From: Desarmillaria ectypa
Taxonomy: Eukaryota; Basidiomycota; Agaricomycetes; Agaricales; Physalacriaceae
Direction of reading: 5' to 3'
Length of the DNA: 64,000 nucleotides
NCBI GenBank assembly: GCA_030407005.1
Contig: JAUDYN010000005.1
Span: forward strand, 2,232,001-2,296,000
A model generated the notes under the pieces. That model did not search any database. It worked only from the letters and a program-made list of their open reading frames with translations, and was not told where the DNA came from. Within the stretch, counting starts at the first letter, position 1; each line of letters opens with the position of its first letter. This document shows positions 10,828 through 22,601 of the stretch, piece by piece. Both the position numbers and the translations under genes were made by a program.

Positions 10828-12098
10828 CTAAACAGTCAGATCGAAGTATACGTTCGAGAGCCCAAAAGGTTTAGTGTACTCGTCTTTGATCTCATTTACA
10901 GCGTCTTCCTGCGAGCCAGACGTCCCGTTGTTGTCGTTCCGCTTTGGTAACCATGATATATGTGTGTGCGCACGCAGGGAGTTGGTAGAGCGAACCTGCG
11001 GGGTCCTAGGGAGGGTATCCTCCTCGTCAAGCTTTATGACATCCTTCGATGCAGATACATCATCTAGACCTGTTAGGTCGATGATATCGTCGTCATGCTT
11101 CACCACTCTATTCACTTGTATCTATGGAGATCTTAGTGACCTGATACTCCGGAAACGAGAGACAACGAACATAAAGAAATTGGATTTCATTATCTTCTAC
11201 GACGACGATGTCTTTGACGTCCGGTTTGCTCGTGTCATGAACTGATTGGACAGGCTGAGGCCGCGGGGCGATGTCCTGTGCTTGTAACACGTCTAATTGG
11301 GACAATCTGATCTAGTTCAAGTATATGCATTGTACCAACGTACCGAGGGGCCGATACTTGAAGCGAAAGGTAACGATGGGATCGCCTCTGGGCTTTGTGA
11401 AACAAAGGGGGTTGTGCTGGCGCCGAATGATGCTGTCAACACGCCTTGGTGACCCAAGACTGGAGTAATCTGTCATGCAGACCGTCGAAGTTACAAGGAG
11501 GCGTCGCACCTGATCTCATGGTCAATTCCTTTCTTATTATGCTCGTGATACACGCGGCGAGTCAAATCAGCCCCTTGACTGGTATTATTCAGAGGAGGGC
11601 GGTGATTGCGGCTCCGGCGTCGCTCGACGCGATAGAGTACCACTTCGATTTCGCCAAGACTAGAGGGAGCAGCGACATTGAGATACGCATCATCATCTGG
11701 ATAGAGGTCAGCCAAGGGCGAGTTGCCGAAGCAATGTACTCACCCGTAAGATTGAGTTTTGTGAACATGAATGGCCTCTTGGAGCTGTCTGAATCCCTGA
11801 CGCTGCCAAGGAAGACTTCGCTTCTCCGCAGAGAGCCGATGTACCGGGGCGGGTAAGTAGTACCGTCGATAGATGGATTTCCTCGTGTAGGTGACGAAAC
11901 GACAGAGTCTTTCCAGTGAAGGCGAAAGGTCTACAACACTGCAGCGTCGGAAGCTGGAAGGAGATGGTATATATGCACCTTGTTGGCCTCCGACGCGATC
12001 CAGCAAGTCACCCTGGTGCCGTCGACGGTCATTCCATATTCCTCTGCTTCAACACCATCAATAGATACCCAGGCAGAGAATTCGCCAAAAGAGAGCAT
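10828..12098 (-). CDS. DUF7918-family protein
   Basis: This is the best-preserved DUF7918 locus. Exon 1 is 12098-11979 (40 residues, MLSFGEFSAWVSIDGVE... VTCWIASEANK). A 48-nt intron (11978-11931) joins it to TFRLHWKDSVVSS in exon 2 (11930-11744), which contains IDGTTYPPRYIGSLRRSEVF and FMFTKLNLT. Later exons carry DAYLNVAAPSSLGEIEVVLYR, TFRFKYRPLDVLQAQDIAPRP, and a final exon with HDDDIIDLTGLDDV ending ...FDLTV at 10828. Each junction gives a plausible GT-AG intron of about 45-55 nt. The family is restricted, as far as I know, to basidiomycetes and has no known function. The tail has SUMO-interaction-like hydrophobic/acidic clusters (DDIIDLTG); that reading is inference only. Confidence 0.75.
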
Positions 12099-13497
12099 GT
12101 ATTGCGTTGGCAGTATATATATGTTGGAGGAAAAGAACTTTGAAGCAACACGTCAAAACAGTTGTCGATTTTGGCATAACTATGTCATTGCACGTCGATA
12201 CTATTCGATAGGTCGCTCGGGCCTTCTACAGCTTGGAATATGCTAGGAATTTACGCTGGAGACCGACGCGACGCGAAGGTAATTACATCCTTGAAGACAA
12301 AAGAAAGAAAAGGGAACTCCACCATTTAGGCACAGCCACATGGACTCTAATCACGACCACGACCTCATTCCACCGTAAACACCAAGTCGAGCAAACACTC
12401 AATGCCAATGCCATCCAAGCAAGCTGTCCAGCCGCCCTTCGCAGAAGTAACAATCTTATCTCAACCAAGCCGATGTACACGAGCTACATTGTCAACCGAA
12501 CCAAGAATCACCGGGGATACCTGATATCTCCAGCTGTTGAACGAAATGGTCAGTCCCAGACTACACGACATTCGGTGCGCTTTTATTGAAGATACTGCCC
12601 CTAGGTTATAAAGTATCAAACTGGATGGCAATCAGATGACATGAGCGAAGCCTTCCAGTTTTCAAGCTTGCGCTGATCCGCGAACAAATTAAGATGACGA
12701 TCTATGCGGCAGAAGAGCTCTCCCTTGCAGTGCTGTTTGGTTTTGATACTTCTCACGCCCAGAGGAGAATCAAGAAACTTCCGTAGTGGACCGTGCGCCA
12801 CAGTTTAGGGGAACCTAGACTTGAAGCTTCTCGGGTCGCGGAGACTGCAGTTTGACCCTCTCACTGCCTCTACTGTTTGTTCGAGATACGGAACGAGATG
12901 ACCATAAAGAGAGCTTGAAATTGAGCCCCCGATCGATCGTCACGGTGGCGTCGCGTTTTTGCCAACTTGCTGCCTGCTGCCACCCGCACGTTTTTGCACA
13001 TTGACTACCGTGCCACCCTGGTTCTCTGGGCTTCATAACCCTGAAACCGGACATATTCCTAGGGAATCGCGAACAGTGACTCAAAGGTGAGAGTTAGGTG
13101 ATTCCTCGTAATAACAGAACGCTACGGACGATACCAAAAAGGGTTGCCTTGAGTTAGTCCGTCACTCATATTTTTGTTAATACACCAACGGTTGACAGTT
13201 ACTCTTACGTTTCCCCATGCACGCGATTGGTAGGCTATGCAGCTCGTATTCAACTAGCTGCTATACTTTATCCAATTCTTCTTGGGGTGGCTTCTGGTCT
13301 CGGTGAATCCCATGAAGAGTGACCTTCGCCGCTTCTGGAATACAAATTTTGCCTAGCATGCGTCTTCCACCAGGTATACAGAAACAAAACGCACCCTTTA
13401 ACATGTTGTTTTAGCAAGCGCGATGTGCGCCATGTGTTCACTTCGTAGTTTATAAAATTGGCCTCTCTTGATAGCTTCTCACTCCCAAACGGTCGAA
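12099..13497. other. intergenic, no gene recognised
   Basis: Several open frames of 60-118 codons occur on both strands (for example 12233-12589 plus, 12815-13084 minus), but none shows a known motif, a coherent splice pattern or the codon feel of the neighbouring genes. Most likely this is promoter and flank sequence for the two divergently placed neighbours. Confidence 0.4.
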
Positions 13498-14123
13498 ATG
13501 GTCGAGCAACTGGCACCTTACGATCTGTGTGGGCCGGATGCCGTTAACTGTGTCTCTTCAATGGATGAAAATGAGTCCTCCAGTATTCCATCACACACCG
13601 CCTCTGCTGTTTCGCATTTGTGCTCAAATGAGAGACTCGTTCCTGCCTCTGGCTCTTCACCTGATTCCTCACAGCGGCTTCGCCATATCTCGGTATCCTG
13701 CACATCGACTCCACTTGCTGAGTTTCAGCGTTCAGAAACTCCTCCACAGCAATTGTCCACGTTGTCGCACAATAGACGCGCACCATCCCCGTCCAGCTCG
13801 CCACCCATGACTATCACATCTTCATTCACCAAGCACACACTTGACGTACGCCTTCCGCCTGACATTCAGCCCGAGATGGTGACTATATCTGCCAAAAAAG
13901 GCGATAAACTGAAAGTAGTCGCTGATGCATGGCATATGGAAAGCAACTGTAAGTTCGTTTCGCAGTCGTCTCAGGCTCATCTTACCGATTCAAATTACAA
14001 GGTCACTACGAATGGTTGATTACGTTCCCACCACTTGACATTGACATGTCAACGGTTCACGCCAAGTTCGGTGGTGACGGCCTCCTTACTATCGATGTTT
14101 GCAGACTTCGCAAGCATTCGTAA
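13498..14123 (+). CDS. Hsp20/alpha-crystallin-like fold protein
   Basis: Two exons, 13498-13948 and 14002-14123, give 573 nt and 190 residues. The first 110 residues are Ser/Pro-rich and low in complexity. The C-terminal part looks like a small heat-shock beta-sandwich: DVRLPPDIQPEMVTISAKKGDKLKVVADAW, then HYEWLITFPPLDIDMSTVHAKF and GGDGLLTIDV, the last resembling the L-T-I motif of the family's final strand. A true IxI tail is not obvious, so chaperone activity is not certain; p23-like co-chaperones share this fold. ATG 13498 is preferred to one 30 nt upstream because it follows GGTCGAA and gives a compact N-terminus; either is possible. Confidence 0.65.
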
Positions 14124-14313
14124 ATGCTATGTCACGGTTGCACCCGTCAGTGGCCCCTTGCATCGCCTTCTGACTTCCTTGCGTACTCATAGAAACGTTC
14201 GGACTCGTAGGCTCTCTCGTGTGCTCGCGTGCGCACTGTTGACTTAGTATAATACTCAAAAAGAAAAAAGGAATTCGGACAATTCGAATGGACATGAGTT
14301 TGTACTGAATGGA

Positions 14314-14493
14314 ATGTATATTCGTGGCTTTCTTCCAGTGCCACGGCCCAACTTACTGAGCCGTCGTAACAAATACTTTACTCTTGATATCCTGAATGAT
14401 GGCACAAATATCAACCCTCAGCAATGGCTGGGGCCGAAAGAACTGGCTTGGGAGAAATTTGAGCCAGAGAGACTGTTGGTTATTAAATTCTGA
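14314..14493 (+). CDS. small coding-like frame, 59 residues, unrecognised
   Basis: A 60-codon frame begins ATG 14314 and ends TGA 14491-14493. It reads with protein-like composition: RPNLLSRRNKYFTLDIL, then NDGTNINPQQWLGPKELAWEKF and ERLLVIKF. The frame is also open for about 20 codons upstream of the ATG. It might be a small gene, a last exon of an unmapped transcript, or decayed coding sequence. A longer antisense frame (14353-14805) covers it and overlaps the CTR9 start. I do not recognise a family. Confidence 0.3.
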   Translation: MYIRGFLPVPRPNLLSRRNKYFTLDILNDGTNINPQQWLGPKELAWEKFEPERLLVIKF

Positions 14494-14758
14494 GGCAGTT
14501 GAATATTGTAAACTTCGGAACACATAGTGGCAGTCAAGGAGATGCTTTATCCAGGCGCTGCGCCTTTGAAGCAAGACGGAAAGATACCAGTTTCTTAGTA
14601 CACTTCTCGCGAAGGCACCGTGGCAGGGCTGTTGGTCAACACGAGCACACAGATGTAAGTTACATGCTAAGTTCTCTAATTTCGTAACTACCGCCATCGT
14701 TCTGTGATTCAGTTCAAGTAGAACGATACTATCTCCCCACACTTTCTCATAAAAAAGA

Positions 14759-17700
14759 ATGGAAAACCTCGAAGAGGCAGGGCCCACTGGACGTACAGTC
14801 GACATCGAACTCGGGAGTGGTCAAGAGGTCATCACTATTGATTTGGAGGACTTGGATCCGAATCCCAAGGATGTGCTGGATTTATTAAATGAAGGGCATC
14901 CAGGTGTCTGGGTATGGACAAAGCTTGCGGCGGAGTATTGGAGAAAAGGGTACCTGGAGGCGGCCGAGTTGATTGCGACCACAGCAATACAGGGTATGCT
15001 TTTAGTGCCGAGAACTCGAGGGAACTCGTTAACTCTTGTGTAGTTGTGACGGCCGATGGATTCTCCGCTACACTTCCACCCATATATGCGCTGCTTGCCA
15101 ATATTCAGGTGGCCAATGCACGGACAGCGCCAAAAATCGTGCTACACAACGCCGGTGAGTGAGTGAGTATCCTGTTACCGTCTTCCTCGGACCTACGGCG
15201 TGGCTGTCAGAACAGGATATACTGGCCAGTGCAAAAACGAAGGATGATTTTCATCGTGAAGCAGCTCACCTGTTGAACAAAGGTGACCGGTTAAGTTACA
15301 CTGAGGGAGGGTCTATGATCAGTGGCACGCTTGCATTTTTGACTCGAGGTATAGGTTCTCCTTGTGCAGTGCAGGCCTGTGACTTAAGCTCTACAGGTAT
15401 CCAGCAGTTAGCTACGCGCTCTATGGATGATGCCATGCGTTCTTTCGAAGGCGTTTTAGTGGAGAAACCGACAAATGTCGTTGCCCTGCTCGGAAAGGTC
15501 AGATTACCGCCGTCTTATGTCAATAGTAACTGACGTCAACAGGCCCGAATTTTGTATGCGCGTAGAAACTACCCTCTGGCGTTGCAGACATTCCAACAGG
15601 TTCTACGAATGAATCCCCGCTGCCAACCAGATCCTCGCATTGGTATAGGTTTATGTTTTTGGGCTCTAGACGATAAGACCAAGGCGAAATCCGCTTGGCA
15701 GAGAAGTTTGGAAGTGGTGGGTGACTTCCTTTCTGATTTGCTGGCGCTTAACTAACCTTCAAAAGAATCCTTCGGAATGGGCGGCTCAGCTTCTTCTAGG
15801 TTTGGAGTCGATCAATGCGAGCAAGAGCGATCATCCCTCTGAATCAACACGCGTTCATCTGTTCACTACGGGGACGAAGTACATCGAGAAAGCCTTTCAG
15901 CAATCTAGTCGAAACAGCGCAGCAGCGGCCAATGCGCTATGCGAGTTCTTCCTTCAGAAAGGCGACGTAACGAGGGTACGTTCACGAAATGACCAGCGTC
16001 ATACCTATCTCACATAACATGACAGAGCCTGAAGCTCGCTGAACGTACAATCCAGTTCGCCGACACGTTAACAGTTCTGACAGAGGGTTACATACGGGCT
16101 GGTCGTGTTGCCCATGCTCAGGGTTCTCTCACCCAAGCTCACAAGCACTATTCAGTCGCACTTGAAGGACAGCCGAAGAATATACTGGCAAGTATGGGAT
16201 TGGCACAGATACAGATCAGTAATGGTTCGTAGGCATCATCCTTTTTTAAAAATCATTTTACATACTGAATTTCACGTAGATGAACTGGCGGCGGCTATCC
16301 ACACGCTCGATACTCTTATCCAACGTCCCAACCCTCAGGATTCTCTGGAGGCCACACTCATATTGGCGTCTTTGCGTGCTTACCCTCGACCAGGTGTCTC
16401 GAGCTCAGATCTCGCTCAGGAGAAATCTCGCGCTCGGGAACTGTTCGAACGCGTCAGTAAGCGACTAGAAATGGACGGAACAAGAGCAAATGGACAGGCT
16501 CGATCCAAGGTCTCTCCCATCATCAGCGAAGACATGGATATGTACGTCGAGATTGCAAAGCTATGGCAAGATGAGAACTTGGATAAAACTGTTGCCGCGT
16601 TAGGAGAGGCGTTGAAGATCAGCAGCTTGTCAGCCAGCGTAGGCCAAGTCGACGTTCAGTTGTTAAACAACCTCGGTGTGCTGCGTCACCTTACGGGGCA
16701 ATTGCCAGATGCAAGGGCACTATACGAGAATGCCCTTATCAAGGCGGCTGGTCTCGGTCCTGATATTGGCGAGGGAATGTCAACATCCATCATGTATAAC
16801 CTTGCCCGAGTCTACGAGGACCAGGGAGAAGATGCATTGGCAAAGGATGCCTATGAAAAGTTGCTTTCACGACATCCGGAGTATGTCGACGGTAAATTCC
16901 CTGTCTAGCTTCTGTTTCGGCTATCAGTTTGACACACTTTCTCAGCCAAAATACGGCGAGCTCAAATGCTCACTAATTTGCGACGCAACACTGACGCACA
17001 TGACCTTCTGAAGCAGGCACTAGCCTCGCAGAATAAAGACCTCAACGTCCGCGCATTCTACACCTATTTCCTAATTCAAAGCGGCTTGCCTAAGCTCGCG
17101 AAAGATTTCGTGTTTACAACTCTGAAGGATCACGACAAACACGATGTCTATTCCCTTTGTGCGGCTGGCTGGATTATGTATCAGCAATCTCGAGAAAGTC
17201 GAGATGCTACATACAAGGGTACTGAGGATCGGCGCCGTGGATTCCAGCGTTCTGCCGAATTCTATGAAAAGGCTTTGTCGCTAGACCCACTTTGTGCATT
17301 TGCAGCTCAGGGTCTGGCCATCGTCACGGCAGAAGATGCTCTCGGTACTTTGAGTGGCGGACAGCCTTCGTCGAATACGGATGAAGCTCTGAAACGACTG
17401 CACAACTCTCGTGAAGCTCTGGACGTGTTCGGAAAGGTTCGAGAGTCGCTGAACGACGGTAGCGTGTACTTCAATATGGGGCATTGCTATTATTCTCGTG
17501 ATGAATATGATCGAGCGATTGAAAGTGTAAGTTTTGTTGTCATCTACAAGGTGACAAGCTTATATTATCGGATCTAGTATGAAACAGCTTCTACACGCTT
17601 CTACCATGATCAAAACGTATCGGTGCTTCTGTGTCTCTGTCGTTCGTGGTACGCCAAGGCAACAAAAGATCAGTCGTATAAGGCGATGACCACGGCACTA

Positions 17701-18719
17701 CATTATGCTCAAAAGGTAAATATTCTACCGTTATATCTCTTTATCGCTTGCTAAGATGCTCATATAGGCGTTGCATATACAACCTAACGACAAAGCCATT
17801 CTTTACAACATTGCCATGATTCAACAGAAATCAGCTGAGATGCTCTTTACCATTGATCCTTCAAAACGGACATTGAAAGACTTGCGCCACGTAATTAACC
17901 AGGCAGCTCATGCTCAGAAGTGAGTGTATATGCTGGCCATGCATTGTCGTTCTTACACTTGTTCACAGAATCTTTGCCTCTCTTGCTTCGGACAAATCAG
18001 AAAATGTCCCATATAGTCGTGATATTGCTGATCAAAGAAGGAAGTATGGCGACAGCATGCTTCGGAAAGGCGACGAACATCTAGCCAACCAGAAGCAACA
18101 TGAAGATCGTGCACAAGCTAAATTGTTTGATGCACGGCAGAAACGGCAAGAGGAGAGAGATCGGGTGGAAGCTCAACAGGTTATTTCCTCGTTTTTTATG
18201 ATAATTATACTGACTGCGAGTAGCGTGAGAGGGCCGAGCGAGAACGTTTAGCGGCGGAAGAGCTCGCGAACAAAAGACGACTCGCACGCGAGCAAGCTCA
18301 AGCCTGGTCCAGGGATTTGGTACGTATGGACAGCGATGACGAAAAGGAGAAGCGACCAAAGAAATCAAGAAAGGCGAAAGGCGAGGGGGCTGCAGGTAGT
18401 GGCGATGAGGCAGAGCCTAAGAAAAAGCGGAGAGGGAAACTAAGGAAAAACAACGACCAGGCTAATGGAGAGGGAGATGGAGATGAACCCATGGCTGCGT
18501 TCAGTGACGATGAGGATGTAGAGAAACCTAAGAAGCGTCTAGCGAAAAAACGAGTTGTGAGAGACGACGACGACGAGGAGACGGCCGGTGGTCCTCGGAA
18601 AAAACAGTTGTATGTTTCTCTTTTCTCTATCAATTCCGTAAGATTACTCATGCTCCTCTTATAGTAAGAGCAAGGAGATGCTCTCAGATACTGACGACGA
18701 GGAGATGGATGTGTCATGA
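14759..18719 (+). CDS. CTR9: Paf1 complex subunit Ctr9 (TPR protein)
   Basis: A multi-exon gene running from ATG 14759 to TGA 18717-18719. Ctr9 is the TPR scaffold of the Paf1 complex, which travels with RNA polymerase II and promotes H2B ubiquitylation and H3K4/K36 methylation. The N-terminus has IDLEDLDPNPKDVLDLLNEG, the family's usual opening. TPR helices follow: LPPIYALLANIQVANAR, ARRNYPLALQTFQQVLRMNP, IGIGLCFWALDDKTKAKSAW, KHYSVALEGQPKNILASMGL, LLNNLGVLRHLTGQLPDARALY, LARVYEDQGEDALAKDAYEK and SVYFNMGHCYYSRDEYDRAIE. The C-terminus is a highly charged lysine/acidic tail (EKEKRPKKSRKAKG... SDTDDEEMDVS). Introns are about 45-70 nt and numerous; I did not fix every boundary. Confidence 0.92.
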
Positions 18720-19130
18720 TGCTGCCTATGTTTATTTTTTGTTGTCTATACGTTGCGCCTATATCTGTATTATCCAACTTCCTGTCCTCGCTGTTGATTC
18801 CGCTTTTTGGTACTGCTGCACTGCGAAGTCTTCTTACTTACCTTCAGAAGTCTAGGTGAGGAATTGAAGAAGCACCGTCATTCTATCATAGTTCCGTAGT
18901 ATAGCCTATGCAAAGTGCACGAGGGCTTGCCGTTAACGTTGTACCCTCAATTTTTTCGTGGAGTCGAACAGGGGGGTTCATTATGTCTATTACGCAACTA
19001 CGGAAGAACGTGATCCAGTCTCCCTTGACTTCCTACTCTGACGACCCCGTAGATGCAGCCATTCATTGGTAGGCGACTATAGAACATACTCTCTTCCAAT
19101 TCTTGAAATTTTTTTGGTGTGCGGTAGACC
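18720..19130. other. intergenic between CTR9 and BOR1
   Basis: This is the 3' flank of CTR9 and the promoter of the anion-transporter gene. I see no further gene, repeat or clear terminator signal. Confidence 0.4.
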
Positions 19131-21165
19131 ATGTCTAATCAAGGACATTTTAGAGTGACATCGAGCGTGGACTCGCATTCGATACATACAAACGAGGAGG
19201 AGGGGCGCAGTAACACTGTAGGGTCAGCAATGGCTCTTCGCAGCCCTATTAAACAAAATCGGAGCCCTCTCCTTCGCTGGTTAACGACATTGGGCTCCGG
19301 TATTCTTCTTGACATTCGTGCCCGAGCACCCCATTTCGCTAGCGACTGGACCGATGCTTGGAATTATCGAGTTATCCCTGCCACAGCGTTGATATTCTTC
19401 GCCAAGTGCGTATCCAATGTAGTCTGTCAATTGTGAAATGTTGACGGCGGCGTAGTGTTCTTCCTGGAATTGCTTTCTCTCTAGATCTTATAGAGACTAC
19501 TGGACAGTATGGCGTAGCCGAAGTACTCATTTCGTCCTTCATGGCCGCATTCATTTTTTCCGTCTTCGGTGCTCAACCTCTCACGATTGCGGGCGTCACA
19601 GGCCCTATCACGGTGTTTAACAAGACGATTTACGACATTATAGAAAGACAGACCGACGCTCCGGTATACCTTCATTTTATAGGATGGGTTTATCTGTGGG
19701 CAGCTATCATTCATTGGGTCACTGCAATTTTCAACTGTACGTTACCAGCCAACCTCCATAGGCATTGCTTCTAACGCTGAATAGGGTGTAATTTCCTCAA
19801 ATACGTTACCCTCTTTTCCTGCGATACCTTTGGCTTTTACGTGTCCTGGGTGTACCTCCAATATGGCATACAAGTCATCACGAGGCAGTTCAAGGATAGC
19901 GATAGCACCTCATCCTCTGTTCAAGGGACTTTCGTCTCCATCATCCTTGCTCTTCTCATGCTCGTGGTGTCTTTCTTGTTCCAAACACTCTCCGACACGA
20001 CATTGTTCCATCGCCACGTTCGTCGTTTCCTAGCGGACTATGGTATGCCTATCTCTTTGGTTGCGACTTCTGCCATGGCATACTGGGGCAGGTTCAATTC
20101 TGCTAATCCATTGACCTTACCCATCAATGGCGCGTTCGAAGCTGCCGATAGGAGGGGGTGGCTCGTAAAGTTCTGGCAGCTGGAAGGAAAATGGGTGGGC
20201 ATCGCGCTTCCATTCGGAATCGTGCTTTGGATCTTGTTCTTCTTTGACCATAATGTTTCGGTACGATACCCCTCTCATTTTACCTTGCCTGCATGACACC
20301 AATGTTGGCCAGTCTCTCATGGCGCAAGGCTCCGAGTTTCCGCTTCGTAAACCTCCTGGTTTCCATTACGATTTCTTCTTGCTGGGAGTAACGACGTTCA
20401 TCGCTGGACTCATTGGTGTTCCAGCTCCGAATGGGCTGATACCTCAAGCTCCCATTCATACGAAGTCGCTGATAGTAATGGGTCGGCCGGTCAAGAGGGC
20501 TGACGAGGAAGAGCCTTACAATGAGAAGAGTCGAGCATTTTCTAATGTAGTTGAAGTACCTGTTGCCGTTGTGGAGCAGCGAGTGTCCAACCTTTCTCAG
20601 GGCGCCCTGTGTCTTGTTCTGCTCACAGGCCCGTTCCTTCACATATTGAACCTTATTCCTCGAGGGGTTCTGGCTGGACTCTTGTGAGCGTTCGACTTGT
20701 CCGTTATGATCCATCTAATATATGTAGCTGGTTCATGGGCGCAGACGCCCTTCGGGGAAATGGGATCACACAGAAAATCCTGTACTTCTTCCGGGACAAG
20801 ACTTTGACTCCTCAAAATGATCCATTGCATAAAGTCAGAAAATCGCATATCCTCATGTTTGTTGCCATCCAACTTGGTGGCTTTGGTGCAACGTTTGCAA
20901 TTACCCAGACGATAGGTAAGCTCTGATCCATTCTTGTTTCTTCTCCGGTACTAATCCCCCCAGCTGCCATCGGATTTCCGGTGATTATATTGCTACTCAT
21001 TCCTTTGCGCACGCTGGTCATCCCACGATTACCATTTACAAGCGAAGAGCTAGCCATTTTAGATGGGCCAACGGCGTCTCCATTCGTGAGTCTTTCATAA
21101 CTCTTAGACTCTCATCTTGTCTGATTATGGTACAGACAATGGAGTCTGTTGGAGGCTCGCTCTGA
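19131..21165 (+). CDS. BOR1: SLC4-type bicarbonate/borate transporter (BOR1-like)
   Basis: A multi-exon gene, ATG 19131 to TGA 21163-21165. It encodes a polytopic anion transporter of the SLC4 family; the yeast member exports borate and affects vacuolar traffic. After a soluble N-terminus comes the membrane domain: FANVLPGIAFSLDLIETTGQYGV (joined over a 5' intron), then FGAQPLTIAGVTGPITVFN, a hallmark SLC4 substrate-region motif, FDHNVS at the usual re-entrant position, and LLGVTTFIAGLIGVPAPNGLIPQAPIHT. The C-terminal half has HILMFVAIQLGGFGATFAITQTIAAIGFPV and PFTSEELAILDGPTASPF. It is the last host gene: repeat-rich, CG-poor DNA begins right after its stop. Confidence 0.9.
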
Positions 21166-21998
21166 ATGGTGATTATAGAAGAATACTCACCTGGGCGCCT
21201 ACAATACATCCATTTCACTCATGCACTATTGGGCAGTCACATTGTACAATGTAAGAAAAGTTGGGAAACCCAAGTTACTGGCAAGTAGATAACCATCCGA
21301 AGCTAATGTACACTATCTCTTCACATGTCTTGTCCACTCTGAGAAATCATCTATCAATTGATCATTATGAGCATTTAGATGTTTCCACTTTTCATTGAGT
21401 CTTGATCTGCCTCTCTACTCTATTTCTTCATGATGTTGATGTATACAATCTAGTAACTCATATTATCAAACTCTCAGTGATAAGGTGGCTGAGTGGTTAA
21501 TGCATGTGAATCATCCAAATACATGATGCCATCACCACCAGAGCAAACCACTGGAGCAAGCCTCAATTCTGGTCAGCTAATGTAACATGTGATTGATACC
21601 AACTAATCATGACACATTATATTGCATAATTACTTTTTTCTTATCAGTCTGATGACAACACTTTTACTCTCACAAGGTCTTTCCATTCTTGCTACAGCAT
21701 AGAGATGTGCAAATTTTAAGATGCTTGCAAGATGGCTTTTGTGGCAGTCCTGCATAAAATTTTATTATATTTATTTGTGCTAAAGGTAGGCTCCTAATAA
21801 TCATGCCATATAATGAATCATATCCATTGTCACATCACATGCTATTCTGCCTGCTAACTTCCTTCATGTGCCATGATGCTCTTCCCACTGCTTCTTGATC
21901 TAAAATCACTATCAGACCCAATTTTCCCACAGATAAATTCAAGATGATGGAGAGTATAGATGTTAGCAACTGACTTTTACAAACAAGGTGAAATAAGA
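21166..21998. other. AT-rich, CG-poor intergenic stretch at the repeat border
   Basis: No coding frame of substance. CG dinucleotides drop abruptly compared with the gene region to the left, as in the old retroelements to the right. It may be eroded repeat DNA. A tRNA-like fragment lies near 21480. Confidence 0.4.
21479..21562 (+). other. tRNA-like fragment (A-box only), weak
   Basis: The sequence GGTGGCTGAGTGGTTAA contains a perfect tRNA A-box of the Ser/Leu type. No good anticodon stem or B-box follows; the nearest candidate (cctcaattctgg) is poor. It could be a decayed tRNA gene, a SINE relic, or chance. Confidence 0.2.
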
Positions 21999-22412
21999 TG
22001 TTACAATTCTTTTATTTATCTTATCTTTGGCACCTATCTTATCTTATTGATTACCACTATCACCACCATTCTATCTACAACAAACAACCTCAACAATTGT
22101 GCTACATCTCACAATAGTTGCTACTCAAACAGACATTCCTTATTGTTTCATGCCTAGACTACATGTTGCCATATCTAATTTGGGATTCTTAGCTTCATAT
22201 ATAAGTAGGATAGCTTTCACTGTATTATCCTCAGCTTCAAGCTAAAGTTTATTCATACTATCACTTCACTCTAAGGAACTCAGCTAAAAACCTTAGCTCT
22301 TCTTCATTGAATCAGAAGACTATAGCCACTTCCCTTCAGGTGATTGTCCAAATGTGAGACAGCCTGAAGAGACAGTGCATGTCTGCAGATCATGTGGAGC
22401 AAGGGTCTAACA
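21999..22412 (+). mobile_element. LTR G, 5' LTR of Gypsy element G
   Basis: A 414-bp LTR beginning TGTTACAATTC and ending GGTCTAACA. It has the layout seen in all LTRs of this superfamily: TTATCTTATCTT near the U3 start, a TATA region (catatataagtag), a middle with GCTAAAGTTTATTC, and the R/U5 signature GTGATTGTCCAAATGTGAGACAGCC. It is followed directly by the leader frame of the element. No CG dinucleotide is visible across it, marking it as one of the oldest copies. Confidence 0.8.
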
Positions 22413-22469
22413 ATTAGCTTGAAGCTTTCCTATGGTTTCTTCACTGCTAGCCATGAAGATACCATACAC

Positions 22470-22601
22470 ATGACCTCCAACCTGAACAATGAACAAACAA
22501 TCACCATCAGCACTGTCCTTGGGGATACTATCTTAATCTTAATCTTTACCACTCTTATCTTCCTTACATGGGGAGAACAAATTAGGAACTACCTATGCTG
22601 A
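22470..22601 (+). CDS. Gypsy leader peptide with membrane-spanning segment (element G copy)
   Basis: A 43-residue frame starting 57 nt after LTR G and ending TGA. It has a short polar N-terminus (MTSNLNNEQ), a strongly hydrophobic stretch (DTILILIFTTLIFLTW) and a charged end (GEQIRNYL). The same position and profile occur in elements H, 2 and 5, and a remnant in element 4. The TGA may come from CGA, so the segment could originally have been the N-terminus of a long Gag rather than a separate peptide. Confidence 0.5.
   Translation: MTSNLNNEQTITISTVLGDTILILIFTTLIFLTWGEQIRNYLC

Noticed and set aside
14353..14805. A 150-codon minus-strand frame overlapping the start of CTR9
   Set aside because: No recognisable motif, runs antisense into the CTR9 first exon, and a competing plus-strand frame fits better.
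21479..21562. A functional tRNA-Ser/Leu gene
   Set aside because: Only the A-box is good. No 7-bp acceptor stem, anticodon stem or B-box is present.
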